Shown: positions 9,829 to 23,477, counted from the first letter of the stretch. The stretch is 64,000 nt of DNA from Micromonospora halotolerans (GCF_032108445.1 NZ_CP134876.1:3596001-3660000); one strand, 5' to 3'. A program made the numbers and translations. The notes: generated by a model from the letters alone, not told the origin.

Positions 9829-11298
9829 TCAGCGGGGGCCGGGCCGCTCGGCGCCGCGGGCGATGTTGCGGGCCATGCCGCCGAAGACGACGGCGTGGAA
9901 CGGGGCGACCGAGGCCCAGTAGAGGTGACCGGGGAGGCCGTGGGGGAGGAAGACGGCGCGCTGGACGTACCGGCTGCGGCCGTCGCCGGCCGGCTCGACG
10001 CGCATCTCCAGCCAGGCGCGGCCGGGCAGCCGCATCTCGGCGCGCAGCCGCAGCAGCTCACCGGGCACGATCTCCTCGACCCGCCAGAAGTCCAGCGCCT
10101 CGCCGACCTGGAGGTGGTGCGGGTCGCGCCGGCCCCGGCGCAGCCCCACCCCGCCGATGAGCCGGTCCAGCCAGCCCCGCACCGACCAGGCCAGCGGGAA
10201 CGAGTACCAGCCGTGCTCGCCGCCGACCCCCTCGACGACCCGCCACAGGGCCGCCGCGGGGGCGCCCACCGCCCGTTCCCGCACATCGGTGTACGCCGTC
10301 CCGCCGGACCACTGCGGATCGCTGGGCAGCGGCTCGGCCGGGGCGTCCGGCCCGCTCGCGGTCGACCATCGGGTCTCGACCCGGCCGTCGCGCACCTTGG
10401 CCAGCGCCAGCGCGACCGCCTCGTCGAAGCCGGTCAGCCCACCGGGTGGGTCGGGCACGTACCGGGCGATGTCGTGCTCGTGGGCCACGGCCTCGTGGAC
10501 CAGGCTCTCCACCAGCGGCCGGGCGATCGCGTTCGGCACCGGCGTCACCCAGCCGACCCAGTGCGAGGACAGCGACGGGGTCAGCGGCCGCACCCGCAGG
10601 ATGACCCGCCGGCGCAGCCTGGCGACCCGCGCGTACCGCTGCATCATCTGCTCGAAGGTGAGCACCTCCGGGCCGCCGATGTCGAACCCCCGGTTCACGT
10701 CGGGCGGCAGGTCGGCGCAGCCGGCCAGGTAGCGCAGCACGTCGCGGACGGCGATCGGCTGGATCCGGTTGCGCACCCAGCGCGGGGTGACCATCGCCGG
10801 CAGCCGCTCGGTCAGATGCCGCAGCATCTCGAACGAGGCCGAGCCCGAGCCGATGATCACCGCGGCCCGCAGCACGGCCGTCGGCACCCCGCTGTCCAGG
10901 AGGATCCGGCCGACCTCCGCGCGGGACCGCAGGTGCGGCGACGGGACCTTCTCGTCCGCCGCCGGCTCCGGCCCACCCAGGTAGACGATCCGGCGTACGC
11001 CCGCGGCGCGGGCCGCCGTGGCGAAGTTGATCGCGGCCTCCCGGTCGGCCGCCTCGAAGCCCCGCTGGCCGAGGGAGTGGACCAGGTAGTAGGCCACGTC
11101 CACGCCCTCGAACGCGGCCGGCAGCGTCTCCGGTCGGCGCAGGTCCCCCTCGGCGATCTCGGCCCGGGACACCCAGGGCACGTCGCGCAGCCGCCCGGCC
11201 TTGCGGGCCAGGCAGCGCACGGTGTGCCCGTCGGCCAGCAGCCGGGGCGCGAGGCGGCCGCCGATGTAACCGGTGGCGCCGGTGACGAGGCATCTCAC
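9829..11298 (-). CDS. SDR-family NAD(P)-binding protein with C-terminal DUF2867
   Basis: 489 residues. The N-terminal atypical short-chain dehydrogenase/epimerase domain has [10 protein letters not shown] (dinucleotide-binding Gly motif) and a YYLVHSLG segment. The C-terminal DUF2867/START-like half includes [11 protein letters not shown] and [22 protein letters not shown]. The two-part architecture is common in actinobacteria and its substrate is not established. The GTG start lies 35 bases from the divergent glyA start, so their promoters overlap. Confidence 0.8.
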   Translation of the reverse strand: MRCLVTGATGYIGGRLAPRLLADGHTVRCLARKAGRLRDVPWVSRAEIAEGDLRRPETLPAAFEGVDVAYYLVHSLGQRGFEAADREAAINFATAARAAGVRRIVYLGGPEPAADEKVPSPHLRSRAEVGRILLDSGVPTAVLRAAVIIGSGSASFEMLRHLTERLPAMVTPRWVRNRIQPIAVRDVLRYLAGCADLPPDVNRGFDIGGPEVLTFEQMMQRYARVARLRRRVILRVRPLTPSLSSHWVGWVTPVPNAIARPLVESLVHEAVAHEHDIARYVPDPPGGLTGFDEAVALALAKVRDGRVETRWSTASGPDAPAEPLPSDPQWSGGTAYTDVRERAVGAPAAALWRVVEGVGGEHGWYSFPLAWSVRGWLDRLIGGVGLRRGRRDPHHLQVGEALDFWRVEEIVPGELLRLRAEMRLPGRAWLEMRVEPAGDGRSRYVQRAVFLPHGLPGHLYWASVAPFHAVVFGGMARNIARGAERPGPR

Positions 11299-11319
11299 GG
11301 CTTCCAGTCTGCGGCTCCG

Positions 11320-11325
11320 TAGACT
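11320..11325 (+). promoter_or_regulatory. -10 box of a probable leaderless glyA promoter
   Basis: TAGACT, 8 bases before the glyA GTG. Transcription would start at or next to the start codon. No recognisable ribosome site is present, and no good -35 is seen. Confidence 0.5.
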
Positions 11326-11333
11326 CCTTCGCT

Positions 11334-12623
11334 GTGGAGAACGCGAGGAACGCCTTCTGGGGGCCGGACTTCCAGCAGCTCAGCACCACCGATCCGGAGA
11401 TCGCCGAGGTGGTGCTGGGGGAGTTGGCCCGGCTGCGCGGCGGCCTGCAACTGATCGCCAGCGAGAACCTCACCTCGCCGGCCGTGCTGGCCGCCCTGGG
11501 CTCCACGCTGACGAACAAGTACGCCGAGGGCTACCCGGGCCGGCGCTACTACGGCGGCTGCGCCGAGGTGGACCGCGCCGAGGAGCTCGGCATCGCCCGG
11601 GCGAAGGAGCTGTTCGGGGCCGAGCACGCCAACCTCCAGCCGCACTCCGGCGCGAGCGCCAACCTGGCCGCGTACGCCGCCCTGGTGCAGCCGGGCGACA
11701 CCGTGCTGGCCATGGACCTGCCGCACGGCGGGCACCTCACCCACGGCAGCCGGGTGAACTTCTCCGGGAAGTGGTTCCACCCGGTCGGCTACACCGTCCG
11801 GCCGGACACCGAGCTGATCGACTACGACGAGGTCCGTGACCTGGCCCTGGCGCACCGGCCGAAGCTCATCATCTGCGGCGCGACGGCGTATCCGCGGCTC
11901 ATCGACTTCGCCCGGTTCCGGGAGATCGCCGACGAGGTCGAGGCCTACCTGATGGTGGACGCGGCGCACTTCATCGGGCTGGTCGCCGGCCGGGCGATCC
12001 CGTCCCCGGTCCCGCACGCCGACGTGGTCACCTGCACCACCCACAAGGTGCTGCGCGGCCCGCGCGGCGGCATGATCCTCTGCCGGGAGTCGCTGGCCGC
12101 CCGGATCGACAAGGCCGTCTTCCCGTTCACCCAGGGCGGTCCCCTGATGCACGCGGTCGCCGCCAAGGCGGTCGCCCTGCGCGAGGCCGCCCAGCCGGAC
12201 TTCCGGGCGTACGCCTCCCAGGTGGTCAGCAACGCCCAGGCGCTCGCCGACGGGCTGGCCGCCGAGGGCATGCGGCCGGTCTCCGGCGGCACCGACACCC
12301 ACCTGGCCCTGATCGACCTGCGCGACACCGGGGTGACCGGAGCGGCGGCCGAGGCGCGCTGCGACGCCGCCGGCATCACCCTGAACAAGAACGCCATCCC
12401 GTACGACCCGCAGAAGCCGATGGTCGCCTCCGGCATCCGGGTCGGCACGCCGAGCGTCACCACCCAGGGCATGCGCGAGGGGGAGATGCGCCGAGTCGCC
12501 ACGCTGATCGCGCGGGCGGCGCGCACCGACCCGGAGTCGCCCGGGGGCGCGGACGAGCTGGGCCGGATCGCCGGCGACGTGACCGAGCTGGTCGGGACCT
12601 TCCCGGCGTACCCCCGTGGCTGA
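11334..12623 (+). CDS. glyA: Serine hydroxymethyltransferase
   Basis: 429 residues. A PLP enzyme interconverting serine + tetrahydrofolate and glycine + methylene-tetrahydrofolate, the main cytosolic one-carbon source. The PLP lysine is K238 in [12 protein letters not shown]; the family motifs [15 protein letters not shown] and DAAHFIGL are also present. The GTG start has no ribosome site but has a TAGACT box 8 bases upstream, so it is probably leaderless. The last 8 bases overlap the next gene, linking glyA to the ATP synthase cluster as in other actinobacteria. Confidence 0.96.
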   Translation: MENARNAFWGPDFQQLSTTDPEIAEVVLGELARLRGGLQLIASENLTSPAVLAALGSTLTNKYAEGYPGRRYYGGCAEVDRAEELGIARAKELFGAEHANLQPHSGASANLAAYAALVQPGDTVLAMDLPHGGHLTHGSRVNFSGKWFHPVGYTVRPDTELIDYDEVRDLALAHRPKLIICGATAYPRLIDFARFREIADEVEAYLMVDAAHFIGLVAGRAIPSPVPHADVVTCTTHKVLRGPRGGMILCRESLAARIDKAVFPFTQGGPLMHAVAAKAVALREAAQPDFRAYASQVVSNAQALADGLAAEGMRPVSGGTDTHLALIDLRDTGVTGAAAEARCDAAGITLNKNAIPYDPQKPMVASGIRVGTPSVTTQGMREGEMRRVATLIARAARTDPESPGGADELGRIAGDVTELVGTFPAYPRG

Positions 12624-13047
12624 GCCGGGGACGCGCGCGGCGGAGGCGGTGGCGGACCGGGGCTGGCGGCTGCGCCACCTGCCGGTGCTGGTGGTCGCCT
12701 CGGTGCTGATGGCCGCCGTGGCGGCGGTGGCCGGCGGGCTGGCCCGCGGCGCGGACGGCGCCCTCGGGGCGGCGGCCGGGGTGGCGGTCACGGCGGTCAG
12801 CTACACGCTCACCACGGTGGTGCTGGCCTGGGCCGACGCCCGGGATCCGCAGCTCGTGCTGCCGTTCGGGCTGGGTGTCTACATCGCCAAGATGACGCTG
12901 CTCGGCGGCGTGATGGTGCTGGTCGCGTCGACCGGCTGGCCGGGGCTCGTCCCGTTCGCGCTGGGCATCGCCGCGGGCGTCGTGGTCTGGACCGGGGTGC
13001 ACATCTGGTGGCTGGCCGCCGTGCACGCCCGCAGGGCCCCGCGCTGA
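12616..13047 (+). CDS. Small membrane protein, ATP synthase subunit I-like
   Basis: 143 residues with four predicted hydrophobic helices (about 22-42, 50-72, 81-104, 110-132) and short polar ends. Size, topology and position directly ahead of atpB match the AtpI (UncI) family, which helps assemble the c-ring or supply Mg2+. Sequence similarity is too low to be certain by eye. GTG at 12616 overlaps the last codons of glyA, so the two are translationally linked. A 211-base gap with a promoter-like region follows before the next gene. Confidence 0.65.
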   Translation: MAEPGTRAAEAVADRGWRLRHLPVLVVASVLMAAVAAVAGGLARGADGALGAAAGVAVTAVSYTLTTVVLAWADARDPQLVLPFGLGVYIAKMTLLGGVMVLVASTGWPGLVPFALGIAAGVVVWTGVHIWWLAAVHARRAPR

Positions 13048-13192
13048 CCACAGCAGGCGGGCGCCTGCGGCGTCGACCGACGGCGCTGTCCCATTCTCCG
13101 GACGGCACGCCGCGCTGTCCGCGATCGGTCATTCTCTCAGTGGCGGGAGGGGAGTAGCGTGCCTCCAGACGACTTCGCCCGCCCGTGTCCCA

Positions 13193-13207
13193 CACAACAA
13201 GGTTGTG
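13193..13207. promoter_or_regulatory. Inverted repeat in the atp operon upstream region
   Basis: CACAAC-AAG-GTTGTG, a perfect 6-bp inverted repeat with a 3-base centre, 50 bases before the AtpZ-like gene. It could be an operator or a small hairpin. A TATCGT -10-like box follows at 13243-13248. Confidence 0.3.
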
Positions 13208-13258
13208 CGGGGGGTGAGGCACAGCCTCTTCGGCTCGACTGATATCGTTCGCCCCGTC

Positions 13259-13495
13259 ATGGCCGGTGACCAGAAACCCCCCAGCACTGGCGGCCCGGGC
13301 GACGTTCCGTCCGGTGCCGGCCAGGGTTGGACCGCGCTCTCGTACCTCATCGGGGGCATGCTCGTCTGGGGCTTCGTCGGCTGGCTGGTCGACCGTTGGC
13401 TCGACACCGGCGGCATCGCCACCGGGATCGGGATCGTGCTCGGCATGGCCGGGGGAATCATCCTGGTCGTGCGCAAGCTCGGCACGCCTCAATAG
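13259..13495 (+). CDS. AtpZ/AtpI-family F0F1-ATPase accessory protein
   Basis: 78 residues with two transmembrane helices (about 22-45 and 51-72) joined by a short loop with conserved Gly and Asp (GWLVDRWLDT), ending VVRKLGTPQ. This matches the small AtpZ-type proteins often encoded first in F-ATPase operons and thought to aid Mg2+/Ca2+ supply or assembly. ATG 13259 was chosen over an upstream in-frame GTG (13205) because the helix starts soon after it. A possible -10 (TATCGT) lies 10 bases upstream, so the message may be nearly leaderless. Confidence 0.75.
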   Translation: MAGDQKPPSTGGPGDVPSGAGQGWTALSYLIGGMLVWGFVGWLVDRWLDTGGIATGIGIVLGMAGGIILVVRKLGTPQ

Positions 13496-13506
13496 GAAGG
13501 GACGCG

Positions 13507-14304
13507 GTGTTCGGACAGGCGAACGTCCTGGCTCAGGGCCAGGCGGAATTCCCACCCAGCGTGGAGGACTTCTACCTGCCCAGCATCCTGCCCTGGGGTG
13601 CGCACGACTCGTTCTGGTTCACCAAGATCACTGCGATGGTCTGGATCGCCGTCGGCGTCCTGATCATCTTCTTCCTGGCCAGCTACCGGAACCCGCAGCT
13701 GGTGCCGACCAAGAAGCAGTGGTTCGCCGAGTCCATCTACGGCTTCGTCCGCAACAACATCGCGGTCGACATGATCGGGCACCAGGGCGTGCGCTTCGCG
13801 CCCTACTTCACGACGCTGTTCTGCTTCGTCCTGCTGACGAACGCGTTCGCGATCATCCCGTTCTTCCAGATCTCGCCGAACTCGCACATCGCCTTCCCGG
13901 CGTTCCTCGCCGTGATCAGCTACGTGCTGTTCAACTGGATCGGCATCCGGCACCACGGCTTCGTCAAGTACTTCAAGAACTCTCTGGTCCCGCCGGCGCC
14001 CTGGTACATCCTGCCGCTGCTGATCCCGATCGAGTTCTTCTCGACGTTCCTGGTCCGGCCGTTCTCGCTGGCCGTCCGTCTTTTCGCGAACATGTTCGCC
14101 GGCCACATGCTCCTGCTGGTCTTCACGCTCGGCGGTTTCGCGATGCTCAGCGCCAACGCCTGGCTCGCGCCGGTCTCGGTGCTGTCCTGGGCGATGACCA
14201 TCGCGCTGACCTTCCTCGAGTTCCTGGTGATCTGTCTGCAGGCGTACGTCTTCACGGTGCTGACCGCCAGCTACGTGCAGGGTGCGCTCGCCGAAGAGCA
14301 CTGA
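13507..14304 (+). CDS. atpB: F0F1 ATP synthase subunit a
   Basis: 265 residues. A membrane stator subunit forming the proton half-channels against the c-ring. The essential arginine lies in RPFSLAVRLFANMFAGH. Five or six hydrophobic helices are visible, and the C-terminal segment LEFLVICLQAYVFTVLTASYV is typical. The GTG start has AGGAAGGGA upstream; the longer in-frame extension to 13327 lies inside the AtpZ-like gene and is rejected. It is the first structural gene of atpBEFHAGD. Confidence 0.96.
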   Translation: MFGQANVLAQGQAEFPPSVEDFYLPSILPWGAHDSFWFTKITAMVWIAVGVLIIFFLASYRNPQLVPTKKQWFAESIYGFVRNNIAVDMIGHQGVRFAPYFTTLFCFVLLTNAFAIIPFFQISPNSHIAFPAFLAVISYVLFNWIGIRHHGFVKYFKNSLVPPAPWYILPLLIPIEFFSTFLVRPFSLAVRLFANMFAGHMLLLVFTLGGFAMLSANAWLAPVSVLSWAMTIALTFLEFLVICLQAYVFTVLTASYVQGALAEEH

Positions 14305-14332
14305 TCCACTTCAGTACCAACCGTTGTCGTCC

Positions 14333-14349
14333 CGCGTGACCGTCACGCG
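14333..14349 (+). other. Small stem-loop ahead of atpE ribosome site
   Basis: CGCGTGA-CCG-TCACGCG, a perfect 7-bp stem with a 3-base loop in the atpB-atpE gap, 8 bases before the AGGAGG of atpE. It may act as an mRNA-processing or stability element that helps raise c-subunit stoichiometry; this is inference. Confidence 0.4.
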
Positions 14350-14355
14350 TGATAA

Positions 14356-14607
<252 letters not shown>

Positions 14608-14635
14608 TCCACCCCCTCTGACCGGGAGGTTTCCC

Positions 14636-15175
14636 ATGTACTTCCTCGCCGCTGAGGGTGGTGAAGCGGCCCACAACCCGATCATTCCCGCCTGGGAAGA
14701 GATCGTGGTCGGTGGCATCGCCTTCATCGTGCTCTGCTTCGTGCTGATGAAGTTCGTCTTCCCGCGCATGGAGCAGACGTTCCAGGCCCGGGTCGACGCG
14801 ATCGAGGGCGGCATCAAGCGCGCCGAGGCCGCCCAGGCCGAGGCGAACCAGCTGCTCGAGCAGTACCGGGCCCAGCTCGCGGAGGCGCGTACCGACGCCG
14901 CCAAGATCCGCGACGACGCCCGGGCCGACGCCGAGGGCATCCGCCAGGACATCCTCGCCAAGGCGCGCGAGGAGTCCGACCGGATCATCGCGGCCGGCAA
15001 GGAGCAGCTCGCCGCGGAGCGGGCCACGATCGTGCGCGAGCTGCGCACCGAGGTGGGCACCATCGCGGTGGACCTGGCCAGCCGCATCGTCGGTGAGTCG
15101 CTCGCCGACGAGGCACGTCGCAAGGGCACCGTGGACCGGTTCCTGAGCGGTCTCGAGAGCACGGGGGCCCGCTGA
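14636..15175 (+). CDS. atpF: F0F1 ATP synthase subunit b
   Basis: 179 residues. A peripheral stator stalk with one membrane helix (about 24-43, IVVGGIAFIVLCFVLMKFVF), then a long charged helix rich in Ala, Glu and Arg (EAAQAEANQLLEQYRAQ), ending with a globular delta-contact region. GGGAGG precedes the ATG. The stop overlaps the atpH start (TGATG). Confidence 0.95.
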   Translation: MYFLAAEGGEAAHNPIIPAWEEIVVGGIAFIVLCFVLMKFVFPRMEQTFQARVDAIEGGIKRAEAAQAEANQLLEQYRAQLAEARTDAAKIRDDARADAEGIRQDILAKAREESDRIIAAGKEQLAAERATIVRELRTEVGTIAVDLASRIVGESLADEARRKGTVDRFLSGLESTGAR

Positions 15176-15996
15176 TGCAGGCCGCCAGCCGGGAGTCGTA
15201 CAAGGTCGCGGCGGACCGCCTCGACGAGTACGCCCGCGGCGCGGAGCCGTCGGCGGTGTCCACCACCGCCGACGACATCCTCTCCGTCGCCGCCCTGCTG
15301 CGGCGCGAGCCGCGGCTGCGCCGGGCGCTCTCCGACCCGGCCCGGTCCGGGTCGGATCGGGCCGGCCTGCTCGGCGAGATGCTGCGCGGCAAGATCGGCG
15401 CCGACGCGCTCGACCTGCTCGCCTCGCTGGTCTCCGGCCGCTGGTCGGCTCCGTCGGAACTGCTCGACGCCGCCGAGCGGCTGGGCGTCGAGGCGCTCCT
15501 GGCGAGCGCCGACAAGGCCGGCGAGCTGGGCGAGGTCGAGGACGAGCTGTTCCGTTTCGGGCAGGTCGTCTCCGGCTCCCCGGACCTGTCCAACGTGCTC
15601 TCCGACCAGATGGCGCCGGCCGCGCAGCGGGCCACCCTGGCCGACCAGCTGCTCGCCGACAAGGCCCGGCCGATCACCGGTTACCTCGTCGGGGCGGCGC
15701 TCGCCGGCTTCGGGGGACGCTCCTTCACCGGAGCACTCACCCGGCTGGTCGAGCTGGCCGCCGAGCGGCGGGACCGCCAGGTCGCGTACGTGACCGTGGC
15801 GGCTCCGCTGGATGACGCGGAGGAGCGACGCCTGGGTGCCCGCCTCTCGGAGATGTACGGTCGGGAGGTGTCCGTCAAGCAGACGGTGAACCCCGACGTG
15901 CTCGGCGGGGTGAGTGTCCGGGTCGGTTCCGACCTGTACGACGGCACCGTCCTGCGCCGCCTGAACGAGACCCGCAACGCGCTCGCGAAGCGCTGA
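15175..15996 (+). CDS. atpH: F0F1 ATP synthase subunit delta
   Basis: 273 residues. It links the b stalk to the top of F1. It is longer than the 180-residue E. coli delta; actinobacterial delta subunits commonly carry an extra N-terminal helical region, as here. The C-terminal signature VSVKQTVNPDVLGGVSVRVG is typical of the OSCP/delta family. ATG overlaps the atpF stop (TGATG). An 85-base gap with a purine-rich ribosome site separates it from atpA. Confidence 0.94.
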   Translation: MQAASRESYKVAADRLDEYARGAEPSAVSTTADDILSVAALLRREPRLRRALSDPARSGSDRAGLLGEMLRGKIGADALDLLASLVSGRWSAPSELLDAAERLGVEALLASADKAGELGEVEDELFRFGQVVSGSPDLSNVLSDQMAPAAQRATLADQLLADKARPITGYLVGAALAGFGGRSFTGALTRLVELAAERRDRQVAYVTVAAPLDDAEERRLGARLSEMYGREVSVKQTVNPDVLGGVSVRVGSDLYDGTVLRRLNETRNALAKR

Positions 15997-16081
15997 TCAG
16001 CGACTGAGCAGCCCTGATTCGATGCCATCGGACCGGTCGGTACTAGGTATCCCGGGCCCCTGATACTTAAGGAAGCAGAGG

Positions 16082-17734
<1,653 letters not shown>

Positions 17735-17736
17735 CG

Positions 17737-20102
<2,366 letters not shown>

Positions 20103-20122
20103 GAGCCCGCTCACACTCCACG

Positions 20123-20154
20123 GAGGCCGCCCCGACACATGTCGGGGCGGCCTC
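20123..20154 (+). terminator. Hairpin terminator after atpD
   Basis: Perfect 14-bp GC-rich stem (20123-20136 with 20141-20154) and a 4-base loop, 20 bases after the atpD stop. It would end the atpB-D transcript before atpC. Confidence 0.8.
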
Positions 20155-20211
20155 TGCCTGTTGAGGGCCCCTCGCTACCAGGTGCCCGGTTCGCTGGCAA
20201 GCGGTTCGCCA

Positions 20212-20223
20212 TACCGCGCGGTA
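20212..20223. promoter_or_regulatory. Palindrome TACCGCGCGGTA upstream of the LCP gene
   Basis: Perfect 12-bp palindrome 102 bases before the LCP start. It resembles the TTACYGNNCRGTAR motif found at ccr, meaA and icmA, but a GC-rich palindrome could occur by chance. Confidence 0.3.
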
Positions 20224-20324
20224 CCGTTCGTGACACGACGTTCACATCATGAGCGTTGATCTCTGCAACGAAACGGATCCGGGCGCCCGTCTACCAGTCG
20301 TGGGCGTGACGATGGGAGATGCTC

Positions 20325-21461
20325 GTGGGTGAGGCCGGCACGGACCGCGGCAAGCGGGCCCGGTGGCGCGGCGTGCCGCGGTGGGCCCGGGTCTGCACCA
20401 TCCTCGGCGTCGTCATGATGGTGCTCAGCGGCTCCGTGCTGGTGGGCTACCACGCGCTGGTCGCCCGCTACGAGGGCGCGGTGGGCAAGGGCGACCTCTT
20501 CGGTGACCAGGCGGCCGGGGCCAAGGAGAAGAAGAGCGACATCAAGGGCCCGCTGAACATCCTGCTGGTGGGCATCGACCCCCGCAACGCGAAGACCCGC
20601 CCGCTCGCCGACTCGATCATGATCCTGCACGTGCCGGCCGGCATGGACCGGGGATACCTCTTCTCCCTCCCGCGCGACCTGCGGGTGGAGATCCCCGAAT
20701 TCACCAAGGCCGACTACGCCGGCGGCACCGACCGGATCAACGCCGCCATGTCCCACGGCAGCGCGGTGCCCGGGCGGAACCCGAGCGCCGCCCAGGGCTT
20801 CGAGCTGCTCGCCAACACCGTGCAGCAGGTCACCGGGATCGAGCGCTTCGACGCCGGGGCGATCATCAACTTCACCGGCTTCAAGAAGATCGTGGACGCC
20901 ATGGGCGGCGTCGACATGACCATCGAGCGCGAGGTCAAGTCCGAGCACCTGCAGCCCGACGGCACGCCGCGCCAGCTCAAGCCGGGCGGTGGGGGCTACC
21001 TCGGCCCGCAGGCCGTCTACAAGAAGGGCAACGCCCACCTCAAGGGTTGGCAGGCGCTGGACTACGTTCGGCAGCGCTACCCGAAGAACGGTGTGCCGGA
21101 CGCCGACTACGGCCGGCAGCGGCACCAGCAGCAGTTCATCAAGGCGATGGTGAGCCAGGCGTTCAGTGCCGACGTGGTGGCCAACCCGGTGAAGCTGGAC
21201 CGGGTGCTCCGCGCGGCGGGCCAGTCGCTGGTCTTCAACGGCCGGGGCAACAGCGTGGTCGACTTCGCCCTCGCCCTCAAGGGCATCCGGGCCGACTCGA
21301 TCGAGACGATCAAGCTGCCCGGCGGTCCGGTCGAGACGAGCCGGGGCTACCAGGGTGAGCGCCTGCTGCCGCCCGCCGAGGACTTCTTCGCGGCCCTGCG
21401 CAACGAGCAGGTCGACGCGTTCCTGCTGGAGCACCCCGACTTCAAGCAGAAGAGCAAGTAG
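20325..21461 (+). CDS. LytR-CpsA-Psr (LCP) family protein
   Basis: 378 residues. LCP enzymes transfer polyprenyl-phosphate-linked glycopolymers to peptidoglycan on the outer face of the membrane. There is a cytosolic basic N-terminus, one membrane helix (about 20-42), then the LCP domain with NILLVGIDPR, ADSIMILHV, SLPRDLRVEIP and ALDYVRQRYP (catalytic Arg region). GTG 20325 was chosen because GGGAG lies 6 bases upstream; ATG 20319 would sit directly on that site. It is inserted between atpD and atpC behind a terminator, so it is not part of the main atp transcript. Confidence 0.88.
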   Translation: MGEAGTDRGKRARWRGVPRWARVCTILGVVMMVLSGSVLVGYHALVARYEGAVGKGDLFGDQAAGAKEKKSDIKGPLNILLVGIDPRNAKTRPLADSIMILHVPAGMDRGYLFSLPRDLRVEIPEFTKADYAGGTDRINAAMSHGSAVPGRNPSAAQGFELLANTVQQVTGIERFDAGAIINFTGFKKIVDAMGGVDMTIEREVKSEHLQPDGTPRQLKPGGGGYLGPQAVYKKGNAHLKGWQALDYVRQRYPKNGVPDADYGRQRHQQQFIKAMVSQAFSADVVANPVKLDRVLRAAGQSLVFNGRGNSVVDFALALKGIRADSIETIKLPGGPVETSRGYQGERLLPPAEDFFAALRNEQVDAFLLEHPDFKQKSK

Positions 21462-21534
21462 CGTGAGCGCCAACGGGCTCCGGCGGGCGCCGGGGCCGGT
21501 TGGCGTGACCGTGGCGCAGCTCTCGCCACCCGCG

Positions 21535-21564
21535 TTGGGTCGGCTCCGGGGGCGCGACTAGACT
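21535..21564 (+). promoter_or_regulatory. Sigma-70-type promoter for atpC
   Basis: TTGGGT (21535-21540), 18-base spacer, TAGACT (21559-21564), about 33 bases ahead of the atpC GTG. It suggests that atpC is transcribed independently of the atpB-D operon. Confidence 0.55.
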
Positions 21565-21597
21565 TTCGGCAATCCGCCGCCGCAGCAAGGAGACAGC

Positions 21598-21876
21598 GTG
21601 GCACAGCAGCTTCACGTCGAGCTCGTAGCCGTCGAGGAGAAGGTCTGGTCCGGCGAGGCCGAAATGGTGGTCGCCCGCACGACCGAAGGTGAGCTGGGTG
21701 TGCTGCCGGGGCACGCGCCCCTGCTCGGCCAGCTCGCGGAGCCCAGCCAGGTACGCATCAAGCAGGCCGGCGGCGAGCAGCTCGCGTACGACGTGGCGGG
21801 CGGGTTCCTGTCGGTGTCCGGTGAGGGCGTGACCGTCCTCGCCGAGAGCGCCACCCCGGCTACTCCGGCCCGCTGA
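21598..21876 (+). CDS. atpC: F0F1 ATP synthase subunit epsilon
   Basis: 92 residues. The epsilon subunit couples rotor and F1 and can inhibit hydrolysis. Only the N-terminal beta-sandwich is present (HVELVAVEEKVWSGEAEMVV, GVLPGHAPLLGQL, GGFLSVSGEGVTVLAE); the C-terminal helical hairpin of the 130-residue E. coli protein is missing, as is common in actinobacteria. AAGGAGA precedes the GTG. It is separated from atpD by 1.5 kb containing a terminator and an LCP gene. Confidence 0.95.
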   Translation: MAQQLHVELVAVEEKVWSGEAEMVVARTTEGELGVLPGHAPLLGQLAEPSQVRIKQAGGEQLAYDVAGGFLSVSGEGVTVLAESATPATPAR

Positions 21877-21888
21877 GCCGACCCGCCG

Positions 21889-22344
21889 ATGGAGATCGTG
21901 GAAGGGATCGGAATCGGCGTCGCGGTCATCTTCGCGGCGCTTCTGATCCTCTTCATCCGGCGGGCTCTGTTCACCCGCAGCGGAGGCATCATCCGGCTCA
22001 GCGTCCGGGTGTCCACGATGCTCGACGGCCGGGGCTGGTCACCCGGCTTCGGCCGTTTCGTCGGCGACGAGCTCCGCTGGTACCGCATGTTCAGCTTCGC
22101 CCTGCGCCCCAAGCGGGTGCTCTCCCGTAAGACCCTCGCGGTGGAGCGGCGCCGGCTGCCCGAGGGCCAGGAGCGGCTCTCCATGCCGGCCGACTGGGTG
22201 ATCGTGCGATGCACCAGCAACCACGCCCCGGTCGAGATCGCCATGGCGCGATCCACGGTCACCGGGTTCCTCTCCTGGCTCGAGGCCGCCCCACCCGGGG
22301 CGGCCTCGCCGCGTCTGGCCTCCCAGGACTGGCCCGCCGCCTGA
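21889..22344 (+). CDS. DUF2550 family membrane-anchored protein
   Basis: 151 residues. One N-terminal membrane helix (about 5-24) is followed by a basic beta-rich domain with RVSTMLDGRGWSPGFGR and WYRMFSFALRPKRVLSR. Matching DUF2550 proteins follow atpC in mycobacteria and streptomycetes (remembered synteny). Function is unknown; the fixed link to ATP synthase suggests a role near it. It lies 12 bases after atpC, so it is probably co-transcribed. Confidence 0.8.
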   Translation: MEIVEGIGIGVAVIFAALLILFIRRALFTRSGGIIRLSVRVSTMLDGRGWSPGFGRFVGDELRWYRMFSFALRPKRVLSRKTLAVERRRLPEGQERLSMPADWVIVRCTSNHAPVEIAMARSTVTGFLSWLEAAPPGAASPRLASQDWPAA

Positions 22345-22443
22345 CCCCCGCTAGGGCACGAACCGGACATTTCACGGCCCTCTGCCCGCTCCCGGGCTCG
22401 TCGCGGGTCGCTCCCGTGCGAGCTGTCCGGTTGCGGATCCGTC

Positions 22444-22818
22444 GAGTGGAACGTCATGGCTGTCTCCGCGGTCCGGACGCACCCATCCTGTTCCGCTGAC
22501 CGACTGTCGCCGGGCGGTCTGTCCGTTTCGGGGGTGGTCGGCGGCACTCTGGTGGCGGAATGGCGGGCGGGTGGGGGTCGTTGTATGCCCGTGAACGCCC
22601 GAGGAAGACGCCCCGCCAGCCGGGGTGGCCAGGCCCGGAATGATGGTGGGCCGCCGGTCGTTGTACATGGTCCCGGCGCCGTGAAGAGGCATCGCCCCGC
22701 GCGCCGGATGACCCCCTGAGACTTTTCGCTTTGTTGAGCGCCTGACGGTGCTTGCGCACATCCGATAGCCGATCCCCGTCGGTGGATGTCGCGCCAACCC
22801 CCGAATGGAGCTACCCCC
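22444..22818 (+). promoter_or_regulatory. Long structured leader of lysozyme-like gene, copy 1
   Basis: 375 bases without a gene that align along their whole length with the leader at 32459-32855. Shared parts, in order: a GTGGAAC hairpin (about 22446-22495), a GTCGTTGTA element, a second GTCGTTGTACATGG element, a CTTGCGCAC hairpin enclosing a CCGAT/GTCGG stem, and an AATGGAG ribosome site before the ATG. Stem bases differ in paired fashion between the copies, which favours RNA structure. It matches no riboswitch I recognise (it lacks the c-di-AMP core found before many actinobacterial wall-hydrolase genes). Confidence 0.6.
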
Positions 22819-23409
22819 ATGAACACGATGCTGCGTAAGAGCGTGCTGGGTATCGCTGGTCTGGCCTTCACCGGTGGCGTGTTCGCCGGTCCGGTCGCCG
22901 CCCACGCCGCCGAGCCGGTGAACAGCACCAAGCCGGTCGCGGTGGCGGTGGAGGCCGACAAGCCGGACACCAGCAAGCTGGTCCCGCACGGTGTCCAGGG
23001 CGCCCAGTCGAAGATCACCCTGAACGACGAGCAAATCGCGAACGCCAAGGCGATCATCGCGGCGACGAAGAAGGCCGGTCTGCCGGAGCGCGCCGCGGTC
23101 ATCTCGATCGCCACGTCGCTGCAGGAGTCGAAGCTGGAGAACCTGGGTCACCTCGGCGACAAGAACGACCATGACTCGCTGGGCCTGTTCCAGCAGCGCC
23201 CGTCCAGTGGTTGGGGCACGCCGGAGCAGATCACCGACCCCGAGTACGCGACCCTGGCGTTCGAGAAGGGTCTGAAGCAGGTCGACGGCTGGCAGGACAT
23301 GCCGCTGACCGAGGCCGCCCAGACCGTGCAGGTCTCGGCCTACCCCGACGCGTACGCGCAGTGGGAGCAGCAGGCCGCCGACATCGTCGCCCAGTACTGG
23401 AACAGCTGA
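22819..23409 (+). CDS. Secreted lysozyme-like (transglycosylase-fold) protein, copy 1
   Basis: 196 residues. A signal peptide of about 30 residues (MNTMLRKSVLGIAGLAFTGG ... AHA) is followed by a short Pro/Val linker and a compact domain with AVISIATSLQESKL, DSLGLFQQRPSSGWGTPEQI and AAQTVQVSAYPDAY. This actinobacterial extracellular domain resembles lytic transglycosylases; the Glu of LQESKL is the probable catalytic acid. ATG 22819 has GGAG 8 bases upstream. A paralogue at 32856-33404 has the same signal peptide, leader and terminator. Likely substrate is peptidoglycan; activity is not proven. Confidence 0.8.
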   Translation: MNTMLRKSVLGIAGLAFTGGVFAGPVAAHAAEPVNSTKPVAVAVEADKPDTSKLVPHGVQGAQSKITLNDEQIANAKAIIAATKKAGLPERAAVISIATSLQESKLENLGHLGDKNDHDSLGLFQQRPSSGWGTPEQITDPEYATLAFEKGLKQVDGWQDMPLTEAAQTVQVSAYPDAYAQWEQQAADIVAQYWNS

Positions 23410-23421
23410 CCTGAAACAACG

Positions 23422-23459
23422 CGCTGGCCGGCACCCCGAACATGGGGTGCCGGCCAGCG
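23422..23459 (+). terminator. Terminator of lysozyme-like copy 1
   Basis: Perfect 16-bp stem (23422-23437 with 23444-23459), 6-base loop. Stem sequence and the following GCGTATCCGGAGCG are identical in the second copy. Confidence 0.85.
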
Positions 23460-23477
23460 GCGTATCCGGAGCGGAAT

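Noticed and set aside
22444..22818. c-di-AMP (ydaO) riboswitch before the lysozyme-like gene
   Set aside because: Such riboswitches control actinobacterial wall hydrolases, but the core sequence I know is not present in either leader.
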